Shown: positions 39,850 through 51,575 of the stretch, one piece after another
Position numbering within the stretch: position 1 is the stretch's first letter
Layout: each line of letters starts with the position of its first letter
From: Siphonodentalium dalli
Lineage: Eukaryota > Mollusca > Scaphopoda > Gadilida > Siphonodentaliidae
DNA length: 64,000 nucleotides
Direction of reading: 5' to 3'
Assembly: GCA_032622095.1 (NCBI GenBank)
Contig: CP136063.1
Span: 68,215,897 to 68,279,896 of the forward strand
Position numbers and translations under genes: made by a program
The notes under the pieces: model-generated
Databases searched by the model: none
Told to the model about the DNA's origin: nothing
Seen by the model: the letters and a program-made list of their open reading frames with translations, nothing else

Positions 39850-41490
39850 TAAATAAATAAAAAAAAACACACACAATTTAAAATAAGCTCACTATTGGCC
39901 TATTTCAGAATCAAATAAATGTGAATATTTAGGTTCAATATGAACCTATTTGCAGAGCAGATGTATGCTCTTTATATATGTGCTTTCACTGTGGCCCGTG
40001 CTATCCAACAGAATAACAGGTATAAGTCCACTATGGGCTTGGTTTATTTCAGAATTTTAATAAGTTGAATATGAACCTATGTGAATATTTATGTCCAAAT
40101 GTGCGAGAAGCGGATACAGGGCCACAGACCCCAAATGCACAAAGGGGCTGCAGGTCCCCCCCCCATTATGGATTAGGACTATTATTAGGTTATCGTCTTC
40201 AGAAAAGGGTGACAGGAGACATGGTGATTTGAATGTCACACAGATTGCTAGTTAGAACCAGATGTGGAGACAAAAAATATATACCTACAGTAATGCTCTA
40301 ATTAATCCACTCCTTAACCACAGCAGTATTATGGGTAACTTTTCAGGATTTCTCGGGGAGAGCTTTCCGATGAATGGCAACAAGTCATATTTCCGACTAA
40401 ATCCTGAAAAGTTACCCATAATTATGCTGTGGTTAAGGAGTCGATTAATTAGAGCATTACTGTACTACATACATGTACACCAATCAGTAAGCCCAGGGGC
40501 CCATGAATTTTTTGACACATAAACTTGAGAAAGGGCTTACCTTTGAGGACCCCAACATGCAAAATCTCAGTTTGCATTCACAGTCCATATCTAATGTTGT
40601 GTTTTATATGAATCATGATGTATATTTTTTTATTTGATGAAAATAGTTTTGTTTTGTGTTTTATTATGTCAAATAAATATTCAAAACAAGAAATAAGGAT
40701 CATCTATATATACAGGTATACATGTATATAAAAGAGTAGGATATGTCTGTCCCGATTTTTCTCCCAGACTGCTGGTCCAATTTCAACCAAATTTGGTGTA
40801 GTGACTCGGGGCAGCCTGGCAGAGGTTATATATACATGTAAGCATGAAATATATCTAACTGAACTTGTTAATACATGTACACGTGTAGTGATGAAATAAA
40901 GGGTTAAAAAGCTAAAATGCCATGCAAGTTCTTGGTGAAATTAATAGTATTCTTTAAAGACTTAAAACTGAATTTTAGAACTAACTGGAGATCACTATAT
41001 AGCATTCAAATTCAATCATTTGAGATGTTTCAATTTCATATCAGTATAGACCATCAATAAAATGAACAATGTTGAAAGTTGAAAGGGTTGGGCGGAACAA
41101 AGGATAATAACAGAAAAGGGAATATATCACAAACATGTCATTGAACGCCTTTGTGATCGTAAGCATACATGTAGACCAAATTTCATAGAGATTCTATACC
41201 CATGGCTGAGATCTCAGACAGATGGATAAAAACAGCATTTCCTGACAAACAAAGATGGACAAACATAAAATGTGAACAACATTATCGGGCCCTCATTTGA
41301 AAGCACTTTGGATGGATAACCTCCTTACCAAATTTCATACAAATCGGGAAAACACAATGAAAGTCAATCCAGTCAATCCAGTGTACCCTCATTTTTCTTT
41401 GAAACGTGGGGTATAATCAACCAGACATTCACACTGGTGAAGAAGCATGTATTATATAAGCTTAAAAGAATCTAGTCAGTTATTGAAGAA
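39850..41490. other. Spacer with one family B copy and a dispersed repeat
   Basis: Family B lies at 40288-40462. The sequence at 40735-40835 (TTTTTCTCCCAGAC, CAACCAAATTTGGTGT) matches 38195-38290. Nothing else recognised. Confidence 0.5.
40288..40462. mobile_element. Family B MITE, left arm shortened
   Basis: TA duplication and both termini present. The left arm lacks the GTCGGAAATATGGC part. Confidence 0.85.
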
Positions 41491-41500
41491 TCAAGAGATA

Positions 41501-41714
41501 CAGTAATGCCCTAAATAATCGATGCCTTAACCACAGCAGAATTATGGGTAACTTTTCAGGATTTCAGTCGGAAATATGGCTTGTTGCCATTCATCGGAAA
41601 GCTCTCACTGACAGCTTTCCGATGAATGGCAACAAGCCATATTTCCGACTAAACCCTGAAAAGTTCCCCATAATTCTGCTGTGGTTAAGGAGTCAATTAT
41701 TTAGGGCATTACTG
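41501..41714. mobile_element. Family B MITE
   Basis: Full-length palindrome, CAGTAATGCCCTAAATAATC at the left; the right flanking TA has changed to CA. Confidence 0.88.
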
Positions 41715-41734
41715 CACATGTAAAATGCTTTTGC

Positions 41735-42465
41735 AATCATACTAAATCATGCCATGAATCTTAATACTCTGGCTACGCACATAGAGATCATATTCTACCT
41801 ATTCAATACCTCAGAACTATTTTAAAGATCTGACAGGGACCTTTAACCCTTCCATGAGTGGAGATTGTTAAAATTTGGCAAAAATCCTGTGCCAATGCAT
41901 TCTCCTATACTTAAATGCGAGTCTCCCATAGAGAGCCTCACATACATAAGAGAAATTTAGAGAATGCAATGGCCTACAATTTTTACCTTGACCTTATAAG
42001 CCAGTGCATTCTCTTATATATGCGAGTCTCCATATGGGAGACTCGCATTTATACAACAGAATGCACTGGCACATGATCTTTAAAGCTGCGCCAGCGCAGC
42101 TCCCATCATAAAAGGGTTAAGGCATCGATAAAATAACACAGGTAATATATTTCTTAGTCAATACATGTTCCTTAATAATGTATTTCTCATCAGGTAAAGG
42201 TCTACATGTAGACTATTATTTGTGATTATCTCGGGAAAAAATCGGCTCACAAGTCACCAAAATCATGTAATCTCAAGTTGGACCTTTACTTAATGAGAAA
42301 TACATTATTAAGGAACAGGTATATCTAAGAAATATATTAACCATGTTATTTTTTCGATGTTATACAGTACTTCAAAAAGTTCCCATATTTTGAACTGGTA
42401 GAATATGTTCTCTGCGGGCGTAGCGGCGTAGCCAGAGCAGAGATTCATGGCATGATCTGCAAATC
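41735..42465. repeat. Large foldback with nested family D element
   Basis: Outer arms share CATGCCATGAATCT, CTCTGGCTACGC and CATATTCTACC. Inner arms share TCCTTAATAATGTATTTCTC. The left arm alone is split by a D element (41847-42116) with TTAA at 41843-41846 and 42117-42120. Confidence 0.75.
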
Positions 42466-42752
42466 ATACCAGTCCAAATAGGATATGCTGGGCATTGAAA
42501 ATGTAATCCCTGAAACTCAGTAATCCAACTACACTGTCCATGTGTCTCTATACTAAAACATGAATATAATCTGCATTCATAGCAGGTTTATCACTATACA
42601 ATGTATTGGTATAGCAGGAACTTATCACTCAATATCTTTAAAGTAATCAAAAGTGTCAAGTACCAGAAGTAGCCAATCAACTTCATGAATAACCATTGAA
42701 AAGAAAAGGAAAAGGATACTTGCTCTTCCAGTTTGTACCGGCATGTAACAGA

Positions 42753-43206
42753 TTAGCCTGCAAATAGTGTCTGTCATTTGCAGAATAAGGTCCCCATAGG
42801 GTGAATTTAGTGACCTATCCTGCACGATGGGCTAACATCACCAAATTCACCCTCTGAGAACCTCATTCTGCTTTAATAAGCCTCAACTTATATGGGAGAC
42901 CTAGGATCAGATTGAAGTTCCCCAGTTGAAGTTGGTTATGTTCACCCATTAGTCACCTTGAGTATGCATTTTATCTTCTGCAAATTAGGAGGAATAGAAA
43001 CTTCCCATAAGGGAAAAAGTAACTAAAAACAATGTTAATTTGAGACTATAGGTACATACCGGTACTTCACTGAAGATGAGGCCCAACCAGAATGAGGTCC
43101 CTAGAGGGTGAATTTGGTGATGCTAGCCCACTATGCGGGATAGCATCACTGAATTGAGGGTGGGGACCTCATTCTGCAAATGACAGACACACTATTTGCA
43201 AGCTCA
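42753..43206. mobile_element. Family A hAT-like MITE, copy A10
   Basis: Exact 8-bp duplication GTAACAGA (42745-42752, 43207-43214). Confidence 0.9.
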
Positions 43207-43288
43207 GTAACAGACAAAATCAGCTAAAAGGATTTCCGAGCCAAATTTAATCAAACTGAGGATGCTAGTTAAAGGCACACACCATCTA

Positions 43289-43499
43289 CAGTAATGCCCT
43301 AAATAATCGACTCCTTAACCAGAGTAGAATTATGGGAATTTTTCAGGATTTAGTCGAAAATATGGCTTGTTGCCATTCATCGGAAAGTTCTCAGTGAGAG
43401 CTTTCCGATGAATGGCAACAAGCCATATTTCCGACTAAATCCTGAAAAATTCCCATAATTCTACTCTGGTTAAGGAGTCGATTATTTAGGGCATTACTG
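43289..43499. mobile_element. Family B MITE
   Basis: TA duplication, nearly perfect 211-bp palindrome. Confidence 0.9.
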
Positions 43500-43581
43500 T
43501 ACACCATATAATTTAATAAGTCGATAGTTTGCACATGCTTTCTGCGTGTTATTACGAGACTGTGTTAGAATTTGAAAAATA

Positions 43582-43800
43582 CAGTACATGTAATGCCCTA
43601 ATTAATCGACTCCCTAACCACAGCAGAATTATGGGTAACTTTTCAGGATTTAGTCGGAAATATGGCTTGTTGCCATTCATCGGAAAGCTCTCCCTGAGAG
43701 CTTTCCAATGAATGGCAACAAGCCATATTTCCGACTAAATCCTGAAAAGTTACCCATAATTCTTCTGTGGTTAAGGAGTCGTTTATTTAGGGCATTACTG
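43582..43800. mobile_element. Family B MITE in duplicated segment
   Basis: Shares its palindrome and about 60 bp of left flank (GTTTGCACATGCTTTCTG, GACTGTGTTAGAATTTGA) with 29990-30266. Confidence 0.85.
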
Positions 43801-43898
43801 TAGTTAAAGGCATACACATATACCGGTAGTCCTGTTATTTTGAAGTGGCATCAAATTTGCCAAATGTTATTGAGTCAAGTGACTTTCACTACTGTTAA

Positions 43899-44125
43899 TC
43901 CTTCCATGACTGAAGCTTCCTGAAGTTTTTCGAAAACCCAGTGCCAATGCATTCTCTTAAATATGGAGCCTCACATATATAAGAGAATACATTGGCCTAA
44001 CAGTATTTAACTTGACCTTGTAAGCCAGTGCATTCTCCCATATGGTGTATCGCGTACATAAGAGAATGTACTGGCACAGGATCTTTAATTCTGCACCTGA
44101 GCACAAGCGCAGCTCCCGTTATGAA
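43899..44125. mobile_element. Family D element, right end degraded
   Basis: TTAA at 43895-43898 and CCTTCCATGACTGAAGC at the left; CAGCTCCCGTTATGAAAG at the right without TTAA. Confidence 0.7.
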
Positions 44126-44204
44126 AGTCCCTTTTTCTATCTTCCGCATTATTTTTCTGAATGGGCACTTATACCACAAATTGACATTCATAATCTAGAC
44201 AGTT

Positions 44205-44700
44205 CATGTCTCTGAAATTTATGCACAAATTGTGACACGCCATATCAAATCCAGTCGTATGTCGGGATTTTTTTTTACCCTGTGCCAATGCATTCTCTTA
44301 TATATGCGAGTCGACCATAGGTCGCCTCGCATATATAAGAGAATGCATTGGCCTTACAATGTTTTATCATTTTTTTTAAATAAATGTTTCTTACAATTTT
44401 TAGGACATAAAATAAAAAACATCCATTACCCTGCAGAGAGCCCCACACATATATAGAAGCATATAGAAGAGTGTCGTCTGCTCATGTTTTTCTGGGGCTC
44501 TGTATGGGTGAAATTATAAAATTGTTAAAGAATACAAGAAAAAATTATTAAAATTGTAAAAAATTGTTAGGCCAATGCATTCTCTTATATATGCGAGGCG
44601 ACCTATGGTCGACTCGCATATATAAGAGAATGCATTGGCACAGGGTAAAAAAATCCCGACTTACGACTGGATTTGATATGGCGGGTCACAAATTGTGACA
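44205..44700. mobile_element. Hairpin-core element inside a 50-bp inverted repeat
   Basis: The core at 44268-44651 is almost identical to 6231-6607. Here its flanks form an inverted repeat (CGCCATATCAAATCCAGTCG, TCGGGATTTTTTT), unlike the direct repeat around the other copy. Confidence 0.82.
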
Positions 44701-44721
44701 ATGAGCCCCCCACTCAGACCA

Positions 44722-46160
44722 AGTCTGAGTTTAGTGTGCCTGTCATTTGCAGAAAGAGGTCCCCATAGGGTGAATTTAGTGATGCTATCCTGCATAGTGG
44801 GCTAGCATCACCAAATTCACCGTCTGGGGACCTAATTCTGCATGGCCTCATCTGCTATGGATGACATAGAATCAGATTGAAGTTCCCAAAATGTGAATAT
44901 TGTGATGTATACCCATTGGGAACCTCGATTATTCAATGCGTCAATTTTGTGAGTCTGCAAAAAATTACTTGTGTGGCTTTTATTTTTGTTCTTGCAAACA
45001 GATAGTTGTGTGCTTTTGTAAACTGTCCGTTCTGTGTGGCTTTTTAAAATAGTTTTTGTTCTCGCAAATAGATATTTGAATGAATGAATTACAGTGCATT
45101 TTGTGTGGTTTTTAAAATGATTATGTGAGCCTTTTATCCAAATCTGGCTGTGTCTTGACTCTTTAGGCTTGTAGACACACAATTTTATTTTATTGTCCAA
45201 GTTATGTGGCTAGCCACACAAGTCAAAAAAGACACACAAGGGCTTCCTCTCCACAAATAAAGCCACACAAAACCCTACTAAAAACGCTTTGACTGAAATG
45301 GTGGAGGTGGGTTGTCCATTTTTTTGGACAATTTGATGGACAGCTGATGGACAAAATTTTTTGGGTGGCTTCTGGCAGGCGATTCAGATCCTCACAAAAC
45401 CCTTTTTTGAATTCTCAATTTTTTTTATTGTCCAAGTTATGTGGCAAGCCACATAAGTCAAAAAAGACACACAAAGGCTTCCTCTCCACAAATAAAGCCA
45501 CACAAAACCCTCTCGTGAGAGCGGATGGATGGACACCGGCTATTTTAATAGTCCCCCGAAAAAAAAATTCCAGGGACAAAAATAAATAGAATCTATGTGA
45601 AGAATTTCTATAGAAATTGATAATAAAGAAACTTTCCAGAGAAGATGAGGCCTAAGCAGAATGAGGTCCCCAGAGGGTGAATTTAGTGACGCTATCCCAC
45701 ATAGCTGGCTATCATCACCAAATTCACCCTTTGGGGACCTCATTCTGCATGGCCTCATCTGCTATGGAAGACATAGACTCAGATTGTATGCTATGGATGA
45801 CATTAATCAGATTGAAGTTCCCAAAAATGTGAATATTGTTATGTACACCCATTGGGAACTTTGATTATGCAATGTGTCGTCTGCCAACTTGGGGATATAG
45901 AGAAACTAAACTAAAAAAGAAATAGAATCTGTAAAGAATTTCTATAGAAATTTGATGATATAGAAACTTTCCAGAGAAGATGAGGCTTAAGCAGAATGAG
46001 GTCCCCAGAGGGTGAATTTAGTGACGCTATCCCACATAGCGGGCTATCATCACCAAATTCACACTCTGGGGACCTCATTCTGCATGGCCTCATCTGCTAT
46101 GGAAGACATAGACTCAGATTGTAGTTTCCAAAAATGTGAATATTGTGATGTACACCCATA
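44722..46160. mobile_element. Family A tandem/compound element with foreign insert
   Basis: About two and a half A units. The first is interrupted (about 44945-45578) by a repeat containing TGTGTGGCTTT blocks, with two copies of TTGTCCAAGTTATGTGGC...CACACAAAACCCT (45205-45280, 45430-45510). Confidence 0.7.
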
Positions 46161-46480
46161 ATTATGACAACTATTCTTCATATTTTTGTCTTTTTTCTTT
46201 CTACTTTGTTCTGCTCAATGGGAGGCCAAATTCACATTTGTTAAGGGGGAGGTCAAGTGACCAATTTTGAATGGGGATTTCCATTCAAATTAGTGGAGCA
46301 AACAAATGTTGCAATCACTTCAGAGTGTGACTTTTTTTTAAACAATGTGGTAGGTCTGGTGGGTCGGCTTGGAACTTGTTCCATTATGTTGGTGTACATA
46401 TTTTTTGGGGAATTTTATAGTGATTTTTCAAAAGCAGATCAAATGTTGTAATAGTTCAAGATGATTAATTAGGAATATTA

Positions 46481-47858
46481 CAGGGGGGGGGCTGTAAAAA
46501 AGTTGCGAGACGTGGGGGTGTTTTTTTTACATTGCCATTTTTTTTACACCCACCTACCCTTTCTTGCATTTTTTTTTCCTAAAATTTTAGACACCCACCC
46601 CCCAAAACCCCAAAACTTTATATTGGTCCCCTCTGTAACGACCAACCGCTCTATATTGGTCCCTTCTTTGAAAGACCAAATTAAATGTTACTTCCTCAGC
46701 TGACTTCCTGTTACAAACATGTGCAAAATTTAACTCTAAGCAATTGAACAAAGGTAGAATATGATGTGATTATATTGGTAAATTTATAACCCAGCCTATT
46801 CATCTGTGTGAGTAGATGAAAAATATGTTGAATCCCCTGGAATGACAAAAAAAAATAACTAGGGCCAGTGTTAGGGTCTATAATAGAATAAACAATTACA
46901 CAAAATTAAATTTAAATTTTTTTCAGACATCAACCAGCATCAACTAGTAGGCCTAGAGCCTATAGTAATACCAAAAAGGAAAATGTGCATATGAACCAGT
47001 GTACGAATTAGCTTTTATGTATGCCTGCATGACCACCGACCCGACCTCGCATTACGACTTAGGATTGGCTAGGCCTAAAATAATGTATAACCCTTTGAGT
47101 TTGAACGCGGATGGTCAATTTACTGCGAAATCCATATACACGGATGTGTACTTTAGTGACGTGACCGTGGAGACGAGGTCACAGTAAGTGTAACGTCATT
47201 GTGTTGGTGTAGGGAAGATAACTCCAATTTGGTCTTCTGTTTACAGTATACCGGCTGTACTCTTGATTTACTATTATATGTCTACCTGTGTCTACTATAT
47301 ATTATTAACTATACATTATTCTTATACATTATTTCATACATTACACTCATGCATCAGCTAACTGTATGAGTAAAGAGACTGTCATGAAGTATAAGAATTA
47401 TTGTAATATTCTGTCATGAGTTGTTACCGGTAGCTCATATTGTCAGGCTGCATTAAGTTCACCCTACCCTAGAGCTATCTGAAGTATTTTTTTTATTGAA
47501 CTACACCGTGAACTAGACAATTTTCAATATAAAAACTGCCAAGCAAGCTGAAACAGACACAATAAAAAAAAATTGCACGCAAAAAAATCAATGAAAATTT
47601 TGGGACCCACCCCCACAATATTCACTATTTTTCCATTTTATATCAACTTATGGGGGTAATTATATCAATATTGAATGTATTAGTGCTTCTCATATTGCAA
47701 CAAGCCACAACATATAAACAAATATGTTTAAAACAGTTGAAAATATGTCAATAAAAAAAAATGCAAAAAAAAGTGGTCAAAAACTGTTTCCGGCCTCGGG
47801 TACCCACCCACCCCCCTACCTCACGTCTCATAAAAAAAATTCGCCCCCTCCCCCCCTG
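46481..47858. mobile_element. 1.4-kb element with CAGGGGGG inverted ends
   Basis: Left end CAGGGGGGGGGCTG and inverted right end share GAGACGTG. AATATTA flanks both sides. Similar left ends at 18549 and 63700. A 62-codon frame (47000-47187) is not recognised. Confidence 0.6.
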
Positions 47859-47869
47859 AATATTACGTT

Positions 47870-49420
47870 TATTTTGAACTAGTGTTGTAATTTATTGGAA
47901 AATTTATAATTTACCAAGTGCACCTGTCAGTTAAATGTTATGACTGTTCAATGATAATTATATACCTGCTTTGGTTCCCGGACAACTGCTTCATACATAA
48001 CTTTTGCCATGAAGATGCATGTGCATGGAAATCCCCATACAAAATTGTTCGCTGCCCCTTAATAATTGCGCTGAAGAGCAATTCAATTCCGTCGCAAGTT
48101 GGGGTGGGGCCAAAATAACATGAATTCATGCGTGTTTCTTAATATGGTTTTCAAAAGTTAACAAACAGCCGAACATAATAAGCCATTATGAAGTCAGACA
48201 TCAGAAATAGAGAAAATGATATAAGTGCGTGAACATTCAATAATATCCGAAAGCAATATTTACAAATAAATCAGCTTAGAATAGCGGAGTTTATATGACC
48301 TTTCATGTGACAGAATGGCACATGGGACCATAATGGATATAAATGGGATCTGTTCTTCTTTTATGTTATCTCCAATGAAATTCAGTCACATGATAGTGCA
48401 CCCATCTGTTTTTTTCTTCACTGTGCTCACATGTTTATTTTTAAACCAGCCTTTATATATATATGTTATAATATATAAATAATGCATGGCTTATCGTTTG
48501 AAATGTGGGAGTAGGGTTTAAAAAAAAAACGATCGGGACAAGTGGACTATAGTATTCCTGTTTTCACATAGTTATGACAAGACATGCATTTATATACCGG
48601 TATATTAAAGTCAAGACTTGCAAATTTAAAGCAAATTACTGTTCAGTTCACCTGGAGGTTACCTACATGTAGAATAAAAATGCTGCACATGAAAAACAGG
48701 TTGTGCCAAAGGTTTCTGTACATGCAGGTCTCGCTTTCTCAGATTCTCACCTTGATAATAAATATAGCCCAATCAAGTCCGAAAATGAGATACTAATAAT
48801 AAACTTTCAATGAGTTGCCCATTAGTAGATCATATCATAGTGAATTTACACTGTACCATTCTGGTAACCTACATGTGCATGTATGGGTTACCTAACACAA
48901 ACAAGGCGAACGAAAAATAAGTAAATATTGTGCAATTTTGAAATCTGCATGCCTGGAACACTGGATCACATTGGTGTGAATTCTCGCAAAATGTCTGCAT
49001 CTGATTTTGTCAGCATTTTTATTTGCCACAAATTTTAGAGATCGGTCTCAGATTTTACAATTTACAGCATTCTTACGGCGACATCCGGATAGTATAACTA
49101 TGTTCTCAGTTACAACTAACATTGTCTCTTCGTGATGCATGTATTTTGATTCCACACCCATTGACATGAGTCACATGTATTCAACGGAATCCCAGCCATT
49201 GAATACATATTGGTGTATACCTCTAGTGGAATACAAGCCGGAACTATTCTTGTTGACATTGTCGCCAAGAAAGATGATGTACATTACGTCGATCATCTGC
49301 TTCCGGTGATCCCCCCATAATTACTGGTTATTTGTCAGACTTAAATCACAATAAAGGTAGCTATAGTAACAATGAAGGTGACATTCATGGATTGAACTTA
49401 TCTGACTGAACGGTGTAGAA
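47870..49420. other. No gene recognised
   Basis: AT-rich spacer; short frames on both strands look random. Confidence 0.4.
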
Positions 49421-49423
49421 TAA

Positions 49424-49592
49424 ATACAGAACACAACTTGCATCATAATCTTGAATCTTTTATCGAACTCGTTGCGGACGGTGCAAAGTTATATTTTGCT
49501 CGAGCTACGCTCTCGCAAAATATATCCTTGCGCCATCTGCAACTCATTCGATAAAAGAGTCTTGATTAAGATGCGCGTTGTGTTCTGTCTAT
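49424..49592. repeat. Foldback repeat, about 168 bp
   Basis: Arms CAGAACACAACTTGCATC / GATGCGCGTTGTGTTCTG and TCTTTTATCGAACTCGTTG / CAACTCATTCGATAAAAGA; centre ATTTTGCTCGAGCTACGCTC. Confidence 0.8.
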
Positions 49593-50299
49593 ATATTCAA
49601 TAAATCCTTTTTTTATCAAAGACATTTCAATCCTAACTTGTTTATCATCCACGAAAATAGAAAAGGAAGTCATTCAGTTTGAACACTCAAATATAAGGAC
49701 TGCTTGCCAACTAAACAGACAGAAACTATTTAAATACATTAGGTACCGGTAGCAACGATCGGACAAGGATATGCCACAATTTTCAGCTGAAATCAAACAG
49801 TGTTTTACATGTATATTAATTTTTTACTCACAATCTTGTTGTGAATTGTCAGTTCAACTCTAGCAGAAACACTTTCCACTTACAATGCACAATCATTCAC
49901 TACTACATGTATATACTTATCCAGCTGGGGCTGATGGGGTCATTGCGTAATGTTTTATACATAAATGCACATCGTGTGCACTTATGTATACAGAAATTAA
50001 TGCACACCAGTCTCGGTCTGCGCAAAAGAATTGTTGACAGAAATAATTTCCGTATATAGCTTCAATTTGAAAGTATTTTTATGAAAGTCCGATACAGGCA
50101 TTAATTTCTTTTATCATATTCACAAGGACGAAACTGTAGGCTAATAAATTTGATCATTGCATGGTCACATGTCGATGCTGACTGAAAGAACGGATTGTTT
50201 GATCGATGGGTGGAAGAAACTGAACTTACAAAAATTATCAATGTATACATGTACATGTATGTGTGCATTTATGTAGAAAACACTACATACATTGTAATA

Positions 50300-50681
50300 T
50301 ACCCTGAGCTGGACAAAACAAGTGTCCACTTAACTGCGGTGTGGTTAGCGTTGCCACAGCGGCTGAAATGCAACTACACCGCAGCTCCACCGGCTAACTA
50401 CAGTTGGGCCGCGGTGTACTTGCCGTTTGACCATGGTGTAGTTTCCGCGGTGTACGTCCATTAAACTGAAAAAAGATGATACAAACCATAAATCTAACCA
50501 CGGTGTACATGCCATTCGGCTGAGGTGTATTTGCCTTTCGGTCGCAGTGTACTTGCTGTTCGGCTGCAGTGTACTTGCCATTCAGCCACGGTGCTCAACT
50601 GCAGTTACAAACTCTGACACGGCGGCCGAACGGCAAATACACCACAGTGCCAATGGACACTTGTTTTGTACAGCAGGGTAT
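50300..50681. mobile_element. TA-flanked MITE with internal 30-bp repeats
   Basis: Ends TACCCTGAGCTGGACAAAAC and inverse of GTTTTGTACAGCAGGGTA. The interior repeats GGTGTACTTGCCGTTCGGC-like units. Confidence 0.75.
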
Positions 50682-51362
50682 AATATAATATATATTTGAC
50701 TGACATTTAATACACAAGACTGGTGCAGTGGTGGCATTTATGTAGCCTATACAGAAACACAAAATTGCATTTATGTATAAAAATTAAAATGTTAATTGTT
50801 ATGACAACGACACCATCAGCGCCAGTTGGTTCATTTCAATTATTACTCGGAGGGCCCCCGTGTTTGCCAGGTTTATACCAATTTAGGCAATTAGGCCTAC
50901 ACATGTGAGTCTAGTCCATGAACCTGACTAAGTGACTTATATAATAAGAGCCAACCTCTATGATCGTGAGCGACTAGTAACATGAGTCATGAATAGTTCA
51001 AGTTGTGCTAGTATTAGTATAATTTATTGAGCTGTTCAAAGCACAAATTTTGAATTGTGTTGTATTTCAGTAATAAATATGAATTTGGCGTCTCAATTCT
51101 CATACTGCTCGGTCATTATGTTAGTGTAACGGAATGGTAGTCAGGACCACATACATGTATTCCAACTTCGAAGTTTCCAAACCAATTTCGGCCAATTGGA
51201 TAACACGAAATTAGGAGAATCGTACACATTGTTTTGGACTTTTAGATTTTTGTGGGCTATAAATTAATAATAACGAAATTCAAACTCTACATACGACTTT
51301 TGTAGTCGCGAGGCGTCGTCTGTCATTCCTAAATCACATTTTAGTCTCGCAAACACTAATAA

Positions 51363-51575
51363 ATGTCGAATGAAAGTCGACAACTTTCACTTCCGAGATC
51401 AACTGAACTTTTGCACATGCGCAAACGAAAGGGCTTGGAGCACCTGTTCGTTGCACAACGTTGTATCAGCTCCAGCGAAGATGTCTTCTACTTCAAAGGC
51501 GGCAATTCTTTTATCGAAGTTCCAAGGTACTTTAGTGGGAGCGGCGGTCGGAGATTGTTTAGGAAGTCCATATGA
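51363..51575 (+). promoter_or_regulatory. Upstream ATG/overlapping ORF in ADPRS leader
   Basis: If transcription starts before 51363, ribosomes meet two earlier ATGs. The one at 51363 opens an out-of-frame 70-codon ORF that overlaps the main start. The one at 51370 is in frame with ADPRS. The two overlap (ATGTCGAATGAAAG). The transcription start is not visible, so a regulatory role is inference. Confidence 0.35.

Noticed and set aside
47000-47187. 62-codon plus frame followed by a GTAAGT donor-like site
   Set aside because: Lies inside the CAGGGGGG-ended element, no known domain and no partner exon.
47938-48129. Antisense frame with ILYGDFHAHASSWQ, reminiscent of LINE endonuclease GDFNAH motifs
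   Set aside because: Only one short motif, no flanking endonuclease or reverse transcriptase blocks in any frame.
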